The notes: a model not told the origin generated them from the sequence alone. A stretch of DNA of 64,000 nt from JAAFHZ01 sp964247085 (GCA_964247085.1 CAXTSX010000015.1:10931-74930), one strand, 5' to 3'. Positions 35,341 through 44,295 are shown, numbered from the stretch's first letter. Numbers and translations are program-made.

Positions 35341-36339
35341 TTAAGTATGGCGTTTTAGATGCCAATTCCAAGCATGTTGAATAATCGACTGTAATTGTGG
35401 ATATTGAGGTTGCCAATGCAAAACTTCCCGTGCTTTAGCAGCACCACCAATTAAGGTCGATGGATCCCCTGGTCGGCGGGGGCATTCCACCACAGCAACT
35501 GCTTTGCCAGTGACTTGCTGAACGGTATTAATTACTTCTTTCACCGAAAAACCATTACCATTCCCCAAGTTGAAAATTTCACTAACCTGCTTTTGCAACA
35601 GGTACTCTAAACCCAGTACATGCGCTTCGGCCAAATCAGTGACATGAATGTAATCGCGGATGCAGGTGCCATCCGGCGTATCATAATCGGTGCCGAAAAT
35701 AGAAACAGAAGCCCGTTGACCGCCAGCGGCCTGTAAAACTAGTGGAATTAAGTGCGTTTCCGGGTTGTGATCTTCACCCAATGATCCGTCTGGATCTGCA
35801 CCAGCTGCATTAAAGTAGCGAAAAATAATCGATTTTAGCCCGTAAGCCTGGTCATAATCTTGCAAGATGCGTTCCATGGCTAACTTGCTAAAACCGTAAG
35901 GATTAATCGGGTGTTGGGGATGTTTTTCATCGATCGGAATCTGCTGGGGCATCCCGTAAGTCGCGCAGGTGGAAGAAAATACCAAATTTTTGATGCCATG
36001 CTCCCGCATTACATCTAACATCGCGATCGTGCCCACTACATTATTTTGATAGTACTTAGCCGGATCGGTAACAGACTCACCGACATAGGCATAGGCTGCA
36101 AAGTGCATCACCGCATCAATTTTGTGAGTTGAGAAAACCTTAGACAGTAAATCTCGATCGCCAATCTCACCTTGGATCAGTTCCGCTTTAAAATTGGCTT
36201 CTACCAAATCACGATGTCCGTAAACCAAGTTATCTAATATGACTACCTTCAAGCCTCTAGCTTCTAAGGCTTTGACTGCATGAGAGCCAATATATCCAGC
36301 TCCGCCAGTTACTAATATTGATCGATCGGTTAAATTCAT
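35341..36339 (-). CDS. galE: UDP-glucose 4-epimerase
   Basis: Interconverts UDP-glucose and UDP-galactose using tightly bound NAD. 332 aa, the family's normal length. ILVTGGAGYIGSHAVKAL is the cofactor loop, FSSTCATYG gives the catalytic Ser/Thr, and YGFSKLAME gives Tyr and Lys. IFRYFNAAGADPDGSLGEDHNPETHLIPLVLQAA and DYDTPDGTCIRDYIHVTDLAEAH are near-diagnostic for GalE. It converges with a glycosyltransferase and supplies the island with a nucleotide sugar, though it may also have a general role. Confidence 0.95.
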   Translation of the reverse strand: MNLTDRSILVTGGAGYIGSHAVKALEARGLKVVILDNLVYGHRDLVEANFKAELIQGEIGDRDLLSKVFSTHKIDAVMHFAAYAYVGESVTDPAKYYQNNVVGTIAMLDVMREHGIKNLVFSSTCATYGMPQQIPIDEKHPQHPINPYGFSKLAMERILQDYDQAYGLKSIIFRYFNAAGADPDGSLGEDHNPETHLIPLVLQAAGGQRASVSIFGTDYDTPDGTCIRDYIHVTDLAEAHVLGLEYLLQKQVSEIFNLGNGNGFSVKEVINTVQQVTGKAVAVVECPRRPGDPSTLIGGAAKAREVLHWQPQYPQLQSIIQHAWNWHLKRHT

Positions 36340-36434
36340 TGTGACTATATTTTGGATATTGACGATTGTTTGCTGAGAATTACTAATTAAGTATAATATC
36401 TCAAAGCCATACTAAAAAATAAAGCTATATTATT

Positions 36435-36593
36435 GTGTTGTCTTTATGGTATAATTTCACGAAGACAGCACAGAAAAGGGAAATCAGATAGGGTAGGGCG
36501 AATAGAAATAACTTTGCAAAAACTAATGGCGGTAATGCGCTTGACCTTTAATAGTCAAGGTTCATTTGGGATGTTTGTCCTAATACAGACAAA
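36435..36593. promoter_or_regulatory. Three successive hairpins upstream of the acetyltransferase gene
   Basis: The region from 36340 to 36645 has no gene. It contains GTGTTGTCTT/AAGACAGCAC (36435-36444 with 36462-36471, one mismatch) flanking a TATAAT-like box, CTTGAC/GTCAAG (36540-36545 with 36554-36559) and TTTGTC/GACAAA (36574-36579 with 36588-36593). The first looks like an operator around a -10 box and the other two could form in a leader RNA. No known riboswitch is recognised. Confidence 0.4.
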
Positions 36594-36645
36594 TTATCTT
36601 TGTTCAGTATAGAATTTACTCAATCATTACTTCCTAGCTGCTCGT

Positions 36646-37161
36646 ATGGCTATGGGGCGTTCGGGAAGAGAGCCATTGCTTTTAGTTCAAGACCCAACTT
36701 GGTATTATCAACGTCAACTACGCAAATATGAATTTTTTATCAACTGTCGCAAATCTTGGATTTGGTGGCCATGGCGACGGTGGTTGACATATCAATACCT
36801 TTCTACTAGCTTGCGTCTTGGATTTTCAATTCCGCCGAATGTGATCGGGCCAGGATTGAATCTTGTTCATGCGGGAAATATCCTAATTAACAACAAAGTT
36901 CAGATCGGTAGCAATCTAAGGATGAATATAGGTGTTGTAATTGGAGCAGGAACAAATGAAAGCGCTATGCCAGTGATTGGTTGCAATGTAGTGATCGAAC
37001 CGGGTGCCAAAATTTTCGGTGCTATTCATATCGCTGACTGGACTCATATTGGTGCTAATGCCGTTGTTAACAAGTCTGTGACGGAGCCAGGTACAATTAT
37101 TGCAGGTGTTCCCGCCCGTTTCATTAAGCACAATTCACTCTACTCTGGCATCACAAGTTAG
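36646..37161 (+). CDS. Hexapeptide-repeat acyltransferase (serine acetyltransferase-like)
   Basis: A 171-aa protein of the left-handed beta-helix class. An N-terminal Trp/Arg-rich helix region (YYQRQLRKYEFF...WIWWPWRRWLTYQYL) leads into hexapeptide turns: VIGPGLNLVHAGNILINNKVQIGSNLRM, VIGCNVVIEPGAKIFGAIHIADWTHIGANAVVNKSV, and PGTIIAGVPARFI. The C-terminal GVPAR is typical of CysE/WcaF-like enzymes. The lack of a CysE N-terminal domain and the setting favour O-acetylation of a sugar over cysteine synthesis. It is a lone rightward gene between galE and a DUF4091 gene. Confidence 0.8.
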   Translation: MAMGRSGREPLLLVQDPTWYYQRQLRKYEFFINCRKSWIWWPWRRWLTYQYLSTSLRLGFSIPPNVIGPGLNLVHAGNILINNKVQIGSNLRMNIGVVIGAGTNESAMPVIGCNVVIEPGAKIFGAIHIADWTHIGANAVVNKSVTEPGTIIAGVPARFIKHNSLYSGITS

Positions 37162-37324
37162 TTGTCGTCTAGATAAACACAAAAACAGATCAGCTAAATT
37201 TTAAATTGAACTTTGTTTCGTGATGCTTGCCAGCATACAGGCTTGATCGATAAAGAATCAACTAAAATGTTTGATCGAACCATCATATACTTAAACCTTT
37301 ATTCCACTGGGAGTCACCAATTGC

Positions 37325-38944
37325 ATGATTGAACAATTTAATATTAGTAAACGTAAACTGATAACATTTGTTCTGATGAGCATACTGGGATTCCTGGCCT
37401 ATCTAGGTATTCAAACATCTGTTAACTTTGCCGCTGCTCCTACCAATCAAATGGTTTGGGTAGCACCCAGCCTCGAAAGAATCGGCAAAACAGACAATTC
37501 TAAAAGTCAAAAAAACATCGATTTATTTGCAGCGCGGGGTGAATACGAATCCTTTCAGATAGTTGTTAAAGCACCGCCGAAAGGTTTAAGCAATGTCAAT
37601 ATTTCAGTTTCCGACTTACAATCTACCAATGGGCGCAGTATTGCCAAAAAGAATATTACTCTCTATCGAGAGCATTATGTTGATGTCCGTAAATCCAGTC
37701 CTACCTGGGGCGGTCACACCAACAAGCCTTTGAACAAGGGCTCCTATCCAGATGCTCTAATTCCATTTATCGACCCAGAAACCAATCTTCCTCCTCGAAA
37801 ATCTGAACTAAGCGCTGTGCCCTTCAATTTAAAGGCCGCCCAAAACCAACCCATTTGGCTAGATGTATTTGTTCCCAGAAATACTAAGCCTGGTAAATAT
37901 ATTGGAAAGTTCACTGTCACCAGCGATCAGGGGCAAAGTGCAGGCCAGATCCAAATGAAAGTTGGAAACTTTGAGTTGCCATTGAAGCCATCGCTGGATT
38001 CTTCTTTTTCCTTCTGGAAGGCTCGGAGCAAGGCCAACAATGTAGAACTACTAAAGCACAGACTAATGCCGAGGGAAGTAGCCCTAGAAGATGAATCCTA
38101 TCTGATGTCGAAGTGGGGACTCACTTCTGTAGACCTCGGACTTTGGAGTGGAGCTGATGTCTCTACCTGCAAGATGAAGCTAGCCCCGTCGGTACAAGAA
38201 ATGAAGAAAAAAGCCGTGCAACATCAACCAGGCTTATTAGTTTACAACTACACTGCTGATGAAATTGATAATTGTCCCGGCTTAATTTCACCGATGAAGC
38301 AATGGGGGAAAAATCTGGCTCAAGCTGGAGTTAAGAATTTAGTGACCATGAAGCCTATCCCGAGCTTGTACAATGATGGCTCAAAAGCTGGTAAGTCAGT
38401 AGTAGACATTTGGGTACTGCAAGCCGAAATGTATGATAAGGCCACTCAACGAGTTAAGGAAGTGCGGAAAAAAGGTGATAAAGTCTGGTCTTACAATGCC
38501 TTAGTTCAAGGTAATCATGCTCCCCATTGGGAAATAGATTTTCCACCCATGAATTTTAGAATTCAGCCTGGATTTATTAATCAGAGTTTGGGCTTAAATG
38601 GCTTGCTCTATGCTCGTGTTGATGATTGGAAAAAAGATCCCTGGAATGATGTTCAGACTTTCAAGATGGATAATTATGAGTTTCCCGGGGAGGGCATGTT
38701 AGTTTACCCTGGTGCTCAAGTGGGTATCAATGGTGTTGCTCCATCGATGAGGCTAAAATGGCTCAGAGATGGAGTTGAGGACTATGAATATATTGAAATA
38801 TTGAAAAAGATGGGTCGCGGTAATTGGGCACTAAAAGTTAGTAAAACAGTAGGAGCAGACTGGAAGAACTGGACTCACAGCCCTGGTGTTCTAGAATCAG
38901 GCAGACGTAAACTAGGGGATGAGATAGATAGACTATCCAAATAA
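37325..38944 (+). CDS. DUF4091-type glycoside-hydrolase-like exported protein, copy 1
   Basis: A 539-aa protein with a cytoplasmic basic start and a membrane or signal segment (LITFVLMSILGFLAYLGIQTSVNFAAAP). The first 200 residues form beta-rich domains (RGEYESFQIVVKAPPKGLSNVNI, FVPRNTKPGKYIGKFTVTSDQGQ). A TIM-barrel-like core follows, and the end GEGMLVYPG...PSMRLKWLRDGVEDYEYIEILKKMG is the DUF4091 signature. It probably acts on polysaccharide outside the cytoplasm, but catalytic residues are not assigned. A paralogue lies at 42056-43660, and even about 35 bp after the two stop codons remain alike. It is downstream of the acetyltransferase. Confidence 0.75.
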   Translation: MIEQFNISKRKLITFVLMSILGFLAYLGIQTSVNFAAAPTNQMVWVAPSLERIGKTDNSKSQKNIDLFAARGEYESFQIVVKAPPKGLSNVNISVSDLQSTNGRSIAKKNITLYREHYVDVRKSSPTWGGHTNKPLNKGSYPDALIPFIDPETNLPPRKSELSAVPFNLKAAQNQPIWLDVFVPRNTKPGKYIGKFTVTSDQGQSAGQIQMKVGNFELPLKPSLDSSFSFWKARSKANNVELLKHRLMPREVALEDESYLMSKWGLTSVDLGLWSGADVSTCKMKLAPSVQEMKKKAVQHQPGLLVYNYTADEIDNCPGLISPMKQWGKNLAQAGVKNLVTMKPIPSLYNDGSKAGKSVVDIWVLQAEMYDKATQRVKEVRKKGDKVWSYNALVQGNHAPHWEIDFPPMNFRIQPGFINQSLGLNGLLYARVDDWKKDPWNDVQTFKMDNYEFPGEGMLVYPGAQVGINGVAPSMRLKWLRDGVEDYEYIEILKKMGRGNWALKVSKTVGADWKNWTHSPGVLESGRRKLGDEIDRLSK

Positions 38945-38978
38945 ATATATCTTGTACGACTAGTTTGAAGGCTGACTT

Positions 38979-39123
38979 GTGACTTAACCCCAATAAAGTG
39001 GACATTTCCGAGGGTGTATCCCATGGCAAATATACTTAAGCTATGTCAATAAAGACCATTCAAAGTCACCCCAAAACTGCCTAAGTTAACTGTTAACTAT
39101 CCACATTATTGGGGCATGGTCAC
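38979..39123. mobile_element. Short inverted-repeat element (MITE-like), 145 bp
   Basis: The left arm 38979-39002 and right arm 39100-39123 are inverted repeats. GTGAC pairs with GTCAC at the tips and CCCCAATAAAGTGGA pairs with TCCACATTATTGGGG (one mismatch) inside, separated by four unpaired positions. No gene is inside. The right tip covers the stop codon of the next gene. It may be a miniature transposable element or, less likely, a very long terminator-like structure. Confidence 0.5.
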
Positions 39124-40376
39124 TTTATTTGAGAGCTGCCAGTTCCGTGCTCACTTATCCATTGACCTTCAGCAATTCCTAGCATTAGCGACCACATAAT
39201 TAACTCTTTCGGATTATAAAAAGTAAAATCTAATGATTGACACACTAAAAAGAATGCAAAAATGAAAAATGATGGATAGCATTGACGATAAAAGGTTTGA
39301 AAAATTCTTCTAATGAAGTAGAACCATAATAATAAAGATGAAAATCCTAATCCAAAATAGTATTCTATTAAAATACTATGAAAGTGTGGGACAGATTTGA
39401 TTTTCCCTTCGTCAGTAAGAACATCTAAACTATTTAAATTCTGAAGTAGTGATGGAGTGGCATTTAAGCCAATACCAAATGCTGGAATATCTCCATTATT
39501 CATGATATTCACAGCAGATTCCCAAATAGCATCTCTTGAATTCAAAGTAGCAATTCCTTCCATGTCTGTGCGCTCGGATATCACATAATTAAAGGCATCT
39601 CCTGTGAAATTAGTGACAATAAAAAAACCCATAGTCATAGTCCCTAACAATACAGTAAAATATCTCAGAGTTGTTTTTAATGGAAGGCTTCTTGAATAAA
39701 TAGCTAATAGAATAACTAGTAGTAGAATAGATGTCCTACTAAATGTAAGGAATAAAAAAATCAGAGAAAACACTGCTATTTTATTGTATTTTCTAACTAT
39801 AGCTATTAGAAAAACTATCACAGCGACTTGGCCAAAGCTGGGGGAGGTCATCGCTGCTGCAAATATTCTGTTATTTTCTCCAAATTGCAATTGAAATACA
39901 AATAGGGCACTCATTGATAAAATAATGAATAGAATTATTAAAATACTTTCTACTACTTTGATGCCTCTACGAAGAACTAATCCCTTTGCAAAAGAAAAGC
40001 TTAAGAACACTCTCAACAAGACAACACTACAGTCCATTACATATTTAATATCTGTCCTTCGACCACTACAAAAGCTTAATAAAATCATTATTACTAGTAA
40101 CAAGAAAATCAATATATCTTTCCCATCCATTTTTGTGGATCTATTTATAATGCTCCCTAGAATAGATAATAATAATAATAAGTCGTACCATCCTAAATAT
40201 GACTGATGCCATAGCTCACCAGGGGGTAGTGATTCGTCAACCCAAAAGGCAGAACTCCGTAGACTCATATAAATTATTAAAGCAATGACTGGCATAGGTG
40301 CCATTTTCAAAGATTGTTTGAAATAGTCAAAAACCCCTAATAATTTATCTTCATTAACCTGTTTTGAGGAGGACAT
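39120..40376 (-). CDS. Second Wzy/O-antigen-polymerase-like membrane protein
   Basis: A 418-aa protein with about eleven membrane spans and one larger hydrophilic loop (ERTDMEGIATLNSRDAIWESAVNIMNNGDIPAFGIGLNATPSLLQ). The RDAIW...FGIG...H-F-H-S pattern resembles O-antigen polymerases (Wzy) and related EpsG-like proteins, though no motif is decisive. The gene is markedly AT-rich and uses A/T-ending codons more than its neighbours. It stands alone between the two DUF4091 paralogues, and a short inverted-repeat element abuts its stop. Acquisition by transfer is likely but unproven. Confidence 0.65.
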   Translation of the reverse strand: MSSSKQVNEDKLLGVFDYFKQSLKMAPMPVIALIIYMSLRSSAFWVDESLPPGELWHQSYLGWYDLLLLLSILGSIINRSTKMDGKDILIFLLLVIMILLSFCSGRRTDIKYVMDCSVVLLRVFLSFSFAKGLVLRRGIKVVESILIILFIILSMSALFVFQLQFGENNRIFAAAMTSPSFGQVAVIVFLIAIVRKYNKIAVFSLIFLFLTFSRTSILLLVILLAIYSRSLPLKTTLRYFTVLLGTMTMGFFIVTNFTGDAFNYVISERTDMEGIATLNSRDAIWESAVNIMNNGDIPAFGIGLNATPSLLQNLNSLDVLTDEGKIKSVPHFHSILIEYYFGLGFSSLLLWFYFIRRIFQTFYRQCYPSFFIFAFFLVCQSLDFTFYNPKELIMWSLMLGIAEGQWISEHGTGSSQIK

Positions 40377-41095
40377 ATAGTTTTTTGAAATTATTGAAAA
40401 TAATGATCTAACTATTTAACAACCTGATTGACTGACAAAAGTAGGATACAATCCTTCAAAAGACTGTGGGATTAGATTGAAAGAAAAGGGTTATTAGAGA
40501 GTGTTTCAAAAGATCGACAAAGAAAGCTTCCAATAACATATGATATAAGTGAAATAAAGTAACTGAATAGAGTAAGAAAATCTTGTCCTACCGATTTAAC
40601 CAATGAGCAGTGGGAGCTCATTAAGCCAGTGCTCCCGCCAGCTAAGAGTGAGTTCGAAAAAATCCTTGAAATCTTCACCAGGTAGGGATTTGGACTGGGC
40701 TGAGTTAAAATCGTTGAAAACCAATCTAGTCAGAGATTCCAGCAAAATCTTCAAACACCGTCATAAATTACTGCTTCTTGATGGATGCCCATAATAATTA
40801 ATTAGTACGTTGTATTTTGTGTATCTCTTATGTTACACCTTGAGTGTATACTTAGCTTAGTGGCGCAGAAAACTTTTTGGTATTAAATCATGGTTGCGGT
40901 AGTAAATATGGTTTTAGGACTTACGCATTGACCGAAATAGGAAGACGTGGGTTAAATGTCAAGCTTATTGCGTGTCGCGACAGGTTATTGTCGGGTAGTT
41001 GTCGCGAAAGTACAGTTCAGATTTCCCTTCAGGAACGCTACGCGAACGAAATGACAGAGTGAGATCGCTCCGACACAATCGATAAGAAAAAGAAA
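40377..41095. other. Gene-poor region with insertion-sequence debris
   Basis: No intact gene. It holds an IS5-type transposase start fragment (40572-40683), a GAGTGTTTCAAAA motif like an IS end near 40499, and TAGGACTTACGCA (40915-40927), an end motif common in cyanobacterial elements. Near 41035 there is a GCTACGCGAACG word often seen in cyanobacterial repeats. The ends do not form one recognisable element. Confidence 0.5.
40572..40683 (+). pseudogene. N-terminal fragment of an IS5-type transposase
   Basis: The frame reads CPTDLTNEQWELIKPVLPPAK from 40584, which is the standard beginning of IS5-like (DUF4096) transposases. It then departs from the family and stops at 40681-40683. The rest of the transposase is missing and no proper start codon precedes it. 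It is a relic. Confidence 0.7.
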
Positions 41096-41617
41096 TTAGG
41101 AAGCCTTAGATTTATTCGAGCGAGTCGTAGCAACTTGACGACAATAGCTTTCTGACTTGATTTCAAAGATCACGCTATGATGAACAAGTCTATCGACAGC
41201 AGCAACCGTCATCATCGAATCTGGAAAAATGGATTCCCATTGGCTGAAAGGCTGATTGGCAGTGATGAGTAGACTTTTGCGCTCATAGCGATAAGCAATC
41301 AACTCAAACAGAACCGAAGTCTCTGCTTCAGATTTTTTGACATAGCCCAAATCATCCAAAACGAGAAGGTCAAAGCGGTCAAGCTTCCTAAGTAAGGCTG
41401 GGAGCTATAATTGAAGCTTGGCGTATTGCAGATCTTGGACTAAAGCATTAGCAGCAAAGAATTTAGCTCGCTTGCCTAATTCCACCATGCGACGAGCCAA
41501 ACCCGCAGCCAGTTGAGTTTTTCCTACTCCAGAAAGCCCGAAAATAAGACAGTTACCAGCCCGTTCTAACCAGGCTGTATCCTCAGCCAACTGCATCAGT
41601 GGTGCTGGATATTAGAC
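41096..41617 (-). pseudogene. IstB-like ATP-binding protein, broken (IS21-type)
   Basis: The reading frame from 41617 down to 41096 matches IstB, the ATPase helper of IS21-type transposition. It has GNCLIFGLSGVGKTQLAAGLARRM (Walker A), KLDRFDLLVLDDLGYV (Walker B), EAETSVLFELIAYRYERKSLLITANQPF and VAAVDRLVHHSVI. It is split only by one in-frame TAG at 41405-41407, after which the same frame continues without loss. The first 80 or so residues are missing and no istA is present, so it cannot be functional as an element. Confidence 0.85.
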
Positions 41618-41784
41618 GACAGTAGTATAGGATATCGCTGTCGTCTGAATTGGCTTGTCAGATACCGCTGGACACTGCTTTTGGAAATTCCCAAAATCTT
41701 GGCAATGTTTCTACGGCTGAGATGGACAGCTTCTTTGAAACACTGTGAGACTTTTTGACACCGTTCCCGTATATTGATCTTCAT
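41596..41784 (-). pseudogene. N-terminal HTH fragment of a transposase
   Basis: The first 45 residues include LSRRNIAKILGISKSSVQRYLTSQ, a clear helix-turn-helix found at the start of several DDE transposases. The sequence then changes character and stops after 62 residues, where IstB debris begins. It is probably the start of a second, different insertion sequence whose body has been lost. The 23-bp repeat at 41881-41903 lies about 100 bp upstream and may be its outer end. The family is uncertain. Confidence 0.55.
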
Positions 41785-41880
41785 CGTATATCTAGATCTC
41801 GTTAATCAAGATTACGATATTCGCCCTTGTGATCAATCGCACGGCCTTTCTTCTGGTTTTGCTATCTGCTCAGAATAGGT

Positions 41881-41903
41881 AAGTGTCCCGCTTTAAGTTG
41901 CTA
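41881..41903. repeat. 23-bp repeat, putative IS end
   Basis: Identical over 23 bp to 32834-32856 (core TGTCCCGCTTTAAGTTGCTA). In the first copy it is the right end of a short inverted-repeat element; here it lies just outside a transposase N-terminal fragment. This suggests both are ends of the same insertion-sequence family. Confidence 0.6.
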
Positions 41904-42055
41904 CCCGTTGAACCCTTGCTTAATGACTGAAATTTGCCAGAATTAAATTTTAAAATTATAGTCTTAACTATATCTAGCATGATTGACTTATAAAGATTTG
42001 ACATAGTTGTGCTATTGTCCGCCAAATTAAAAATCTAATCGGAGCTATTAATTAC

Positions 42056-43660
42056 ATGCTGGAACAATTTCGTATTAGTCAACGTAAACTAATAATATTT
42101 GGGTTATTGGCCTATATCGCCATTCAAGCATCTGTTAATTTTGCAGCTGCTCCAGCCAGATTAGCTGTTTGGGTCGAGCCTAGCCTAGAAAGAATTGGCA
42201 AGGCAGATCGTCCTAAAAGCCAAAAAAACATCGATTTGTTTGCTGCCAGGGGCGAGTACGAATCTTTTCAAGTGGTGGTTAAAGCACCATCAAATGGTTT
42301 AAGCAATGTCAATATTTCAGTTTCTGATTTAGTTTCTGAAAATAACAAACGTATTTCGAAAAAGAATATTACTCTATATCGGGAACATTATGTTGATGTT
42401 CGTAAATCTAGCCCTGCCTGGGGAGGTGATACTAATAAGCCTTTGAGTAAAGGTTCTTACCCAGATGCACTAATCCCGTTCATTGATCCAGAAACTAATC
42501 TCCCTCCCCGAAAAGCTCAGCTTAGAGCTGTTCCATTCAGTTTAAAGTCAGCTCAAAACCAACCCATTTGGTTAGACGTATTTGTTCCGAGGGATACCAA
42601 GCCTGGTCAATATGTTGGCAAGTTCACCGTCACCAGTGATCAAGGCAAAAGTGTAGGCCAAATTCAACTAAAAGTTGGAAATTTTGAGTTGCCTGTGAAG
42701 CCATCGTTAAATTCTTCTTTTTCCTTTTTTGAAGCTAGGAGTAGAGCAAATAGTGTAGAACTACTTAAGCATCGACTGATGCCCAGAGAAGTCGAGCCAA
42801 AGGATGAAAGCTACCTTATGAAGGAATGGGGACTAACCTCTGTGGATTTAGGCTTTTGGAGTGGAGCTGACATCTCCACTTGCAAAATGAAACCAGCCCC
42901 ATCGGTTCAAGAGATCAAGAGAAAGGCTGCGCAGCATCAGCCGGGGTTACTAGTTTATAACTTCACAGCTGATGAAATTGATAATTGTCCAAACTTGCTT
43001 CAACCTATCAAGCAGTGGGGAAAAAATCTTGCTCAAGCTGGGGTTAAAAATTTGGTGACTATGAAACCGATTCCCAGTTTGTACAATGATGGTTCTAAAA
43101 AAGGGAAGTCTGTAGTAGATATTTGGGTATTGAACTCTGAAATGTATGATAAAGCGGTTCAACAAGTAAATGAGGTAAAAAGAAAGGGTGATAAGGTCTG
43201 GTCTTATGCTCTTCTGGTCGTGGGTAATGGTCATCCTCATTGGGAAATAGATTTTTTACCCATGAATTTTAGAATACATCCTGGATTTATTAGCCAGCAT
43301 CTCGGGCTGACTGGTCTCCTTTACTGGCGGATAGATTTATGGACTAAAGACCCTTGGAATGATATACAGACGTATCAAAATAACGAAAAATATGATTTTC
43401 CTGGTGAGGGTATGTTAGTTTATCCTGGCGCTCAAGTCGGTATTAATGGTGTTGCTCCATCAATGAGACTAAAATGGCTCAGAGATGGGGTTGAAGATTA
43501 TGAATATATTGAAATATTGAAAAAGCGTGGCCGTGGCAATTGGGCATTAAAAGTCAGTAAAACGGTGGGATCAGATTGGAAAAACTGGAGTAAAAATCCA
43601 AGCACACTAGAATCGGTAAGACGTAAACTAGGAAATGAGATAGATAGACTTTCTAAGTAA
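42056..43660 (+). CDS. DUF4091-type glycoside-hydrolase-like exported protein, copy 2
   Basis: 534 aa, with the same domain order as the copy at 37325-38944 and near-identical blocks, for example YREHYVDVRKSSP, SYPDALIPFIDPETNLPPRK, VTMKPIPSLYNDGS and MRLKWLRDGVEDYEYIEILKK. It differs by a five-residue shorter membrane segment and by replacements near LVVGNGHPHWEID and LYWRIDLWTKDPWND, which sit in the putative active-site face. The N-terminal hydrophobic segment predicts export. The second copy abuts leuD (convergent) and marks the right edge of the polysaccharide island. Function is inferred from the DUF4091 end and context. Confidence 0.75.
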   Translation: MLEQFRISQRKLIIFGLLAYIAIQASVNFAAAPARLAVWVEPSLERIGKADRPKSQKNIDLFAARGEYESFQVVVKAPSNGLSNVNISVSDLVSENNKRISKKNITLYREHYVDVRKSSPAWGGDTNKPLSKGSYPDALIPFIDPETNLPPRKAQLRAVPFSLKSAQNQPIWLDVFVPRDTKPGQYVGKFTVTSDQGKSVGQIQLKVGNFELPVKPSLNSSFSFFEARSRANSVELLKHRLMPREVEPKDESYLMKEWGLTSVDLGFWSGADISTCKMKPAPSVQEIKRKAAQHQPGLLVYNFTADEIDNCPNLLQPIKQWGKNLAQAGVKNLVTMKPIPSLYNDGSKKGKSVVDIWVLNSEMYDKAVQQVNEVKRKGDKVWSYALLVVGNGHPHWEIDFLPMNFRIHPGFISQHLGLTGLLYWRIDLWTKDPWNDIQTYQNNEKYDFPGEGMLVYPGAQVGINGVAPSMRLKWLRDGVEDYEYIEILKKRGRGNWALKVSKTVGSDWKNWSKNPSTLESVRRKLGNEIDRLSK

Positions 43661-43695
43661 ATATCTCTTAGACGATTAGTTTGAAAACTTACTTT

Positions 43696-44295
43696 CTATA
43701 TCATGGTTGTGATGTATGGCAATCTGTTTGCAATAATCTTAATTTGCTCTTGATTATTGACTAACAGTCCACAAACATCCCAGTCACCAGTGAGAAAGCT
43801 TTGACGCAGTTGAGAGGGCAAGCTAATGTCGGCGATGACTCTACCACATTGTATTTGCTGATTTTCCAGATCGATCGATACCGTCACCTTTGGATCAGCC
43901 GCGATCGCCGATTGGAGCTGAGCAATGATTTCGGGAACGGCGGTGACACAGGGCAAGCCGATCGCCTGACAATTGGCAAAAAAGATCGCGGAAAAACTTT
44001 CACCGATAATCGCCTGAATCCCCCAACGGAGGATTCCTTGGGGGGCATGTTCCCGACTAGAGCCACAGCCGAAGTTCTTGTTGACGACTAATACCTTGGC
44101 CGATCGATAGACGGGCAACTCAAAAGGATGTTTACCAGCCAAAGCCTGTCGATCGTCGGTAAAAACGTGATCACCCAGACCATCAAAGGTCACGGACTTG
44201 AGAAACCGCGCGGGCATGATCCGATCGGTATCAATGTCATTGCCTACCAATGGTAATCCGCTACCAGTAATGAATTTAATCTGTTCGTTAGCCAT
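43696..44295 (-). CDS. leuD: 3-isopropylmalate dehydratase small subunit
   Basis: With LeuC, isomerises 2-isopropylmalate to 3-isopropylmalate in leucine synthesis. 199 aa, the usual length, with GNDIDTDRIMPARFLK at the start and the swivelling-domain motif NFGCGSSREHAPQGILRWG. It starts 52 bp after leuC on the same strand, so they form one operon. It converges with a DUF4091 gene, placing the island boundary here. Confidence 0.95.
   Translation of the reverse strand: MANEQIKFITGSGLPLVGNDIDTDRIMPARFLKSVTFDGLGDHVFTDDRQALAGKHPFELPVYRSAKVLVVNKNFGCGSSREHAPQGILRWGIQAIIGESFSAIFFANCQAIGLPCVTAVPEIIAQLQSAIAADPKVTVSIDLENQQIQCGRVIADISLPSQLRQSFLTGDWDVCGLLVNNQEQIKIIANRLPYITTMI

Noticed and set aside
40915..40927. 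TAGGACTTACGCA as the end of a complete cyanobacterial insertion sequence
   Set aside because: Only one end is seen; no matching reverse-complement end was found within the next 1.5 kb, so no element boundaries can be given.
41615..41647. 9-bp hairpin AGACGACAG/CTGTCGTCT as a terminator
   Set aside because: It lies inside transposase debris with no U-tract, at the junction of two unrelated fragments; it is more likely part of an old IS end or join.
42950..43240. Long open frame on the minus strand inside the second DUF4091 gene
   Set aside because: It has no family resemblance, no start site and lies wholly within a well-supported gene on the other strand.
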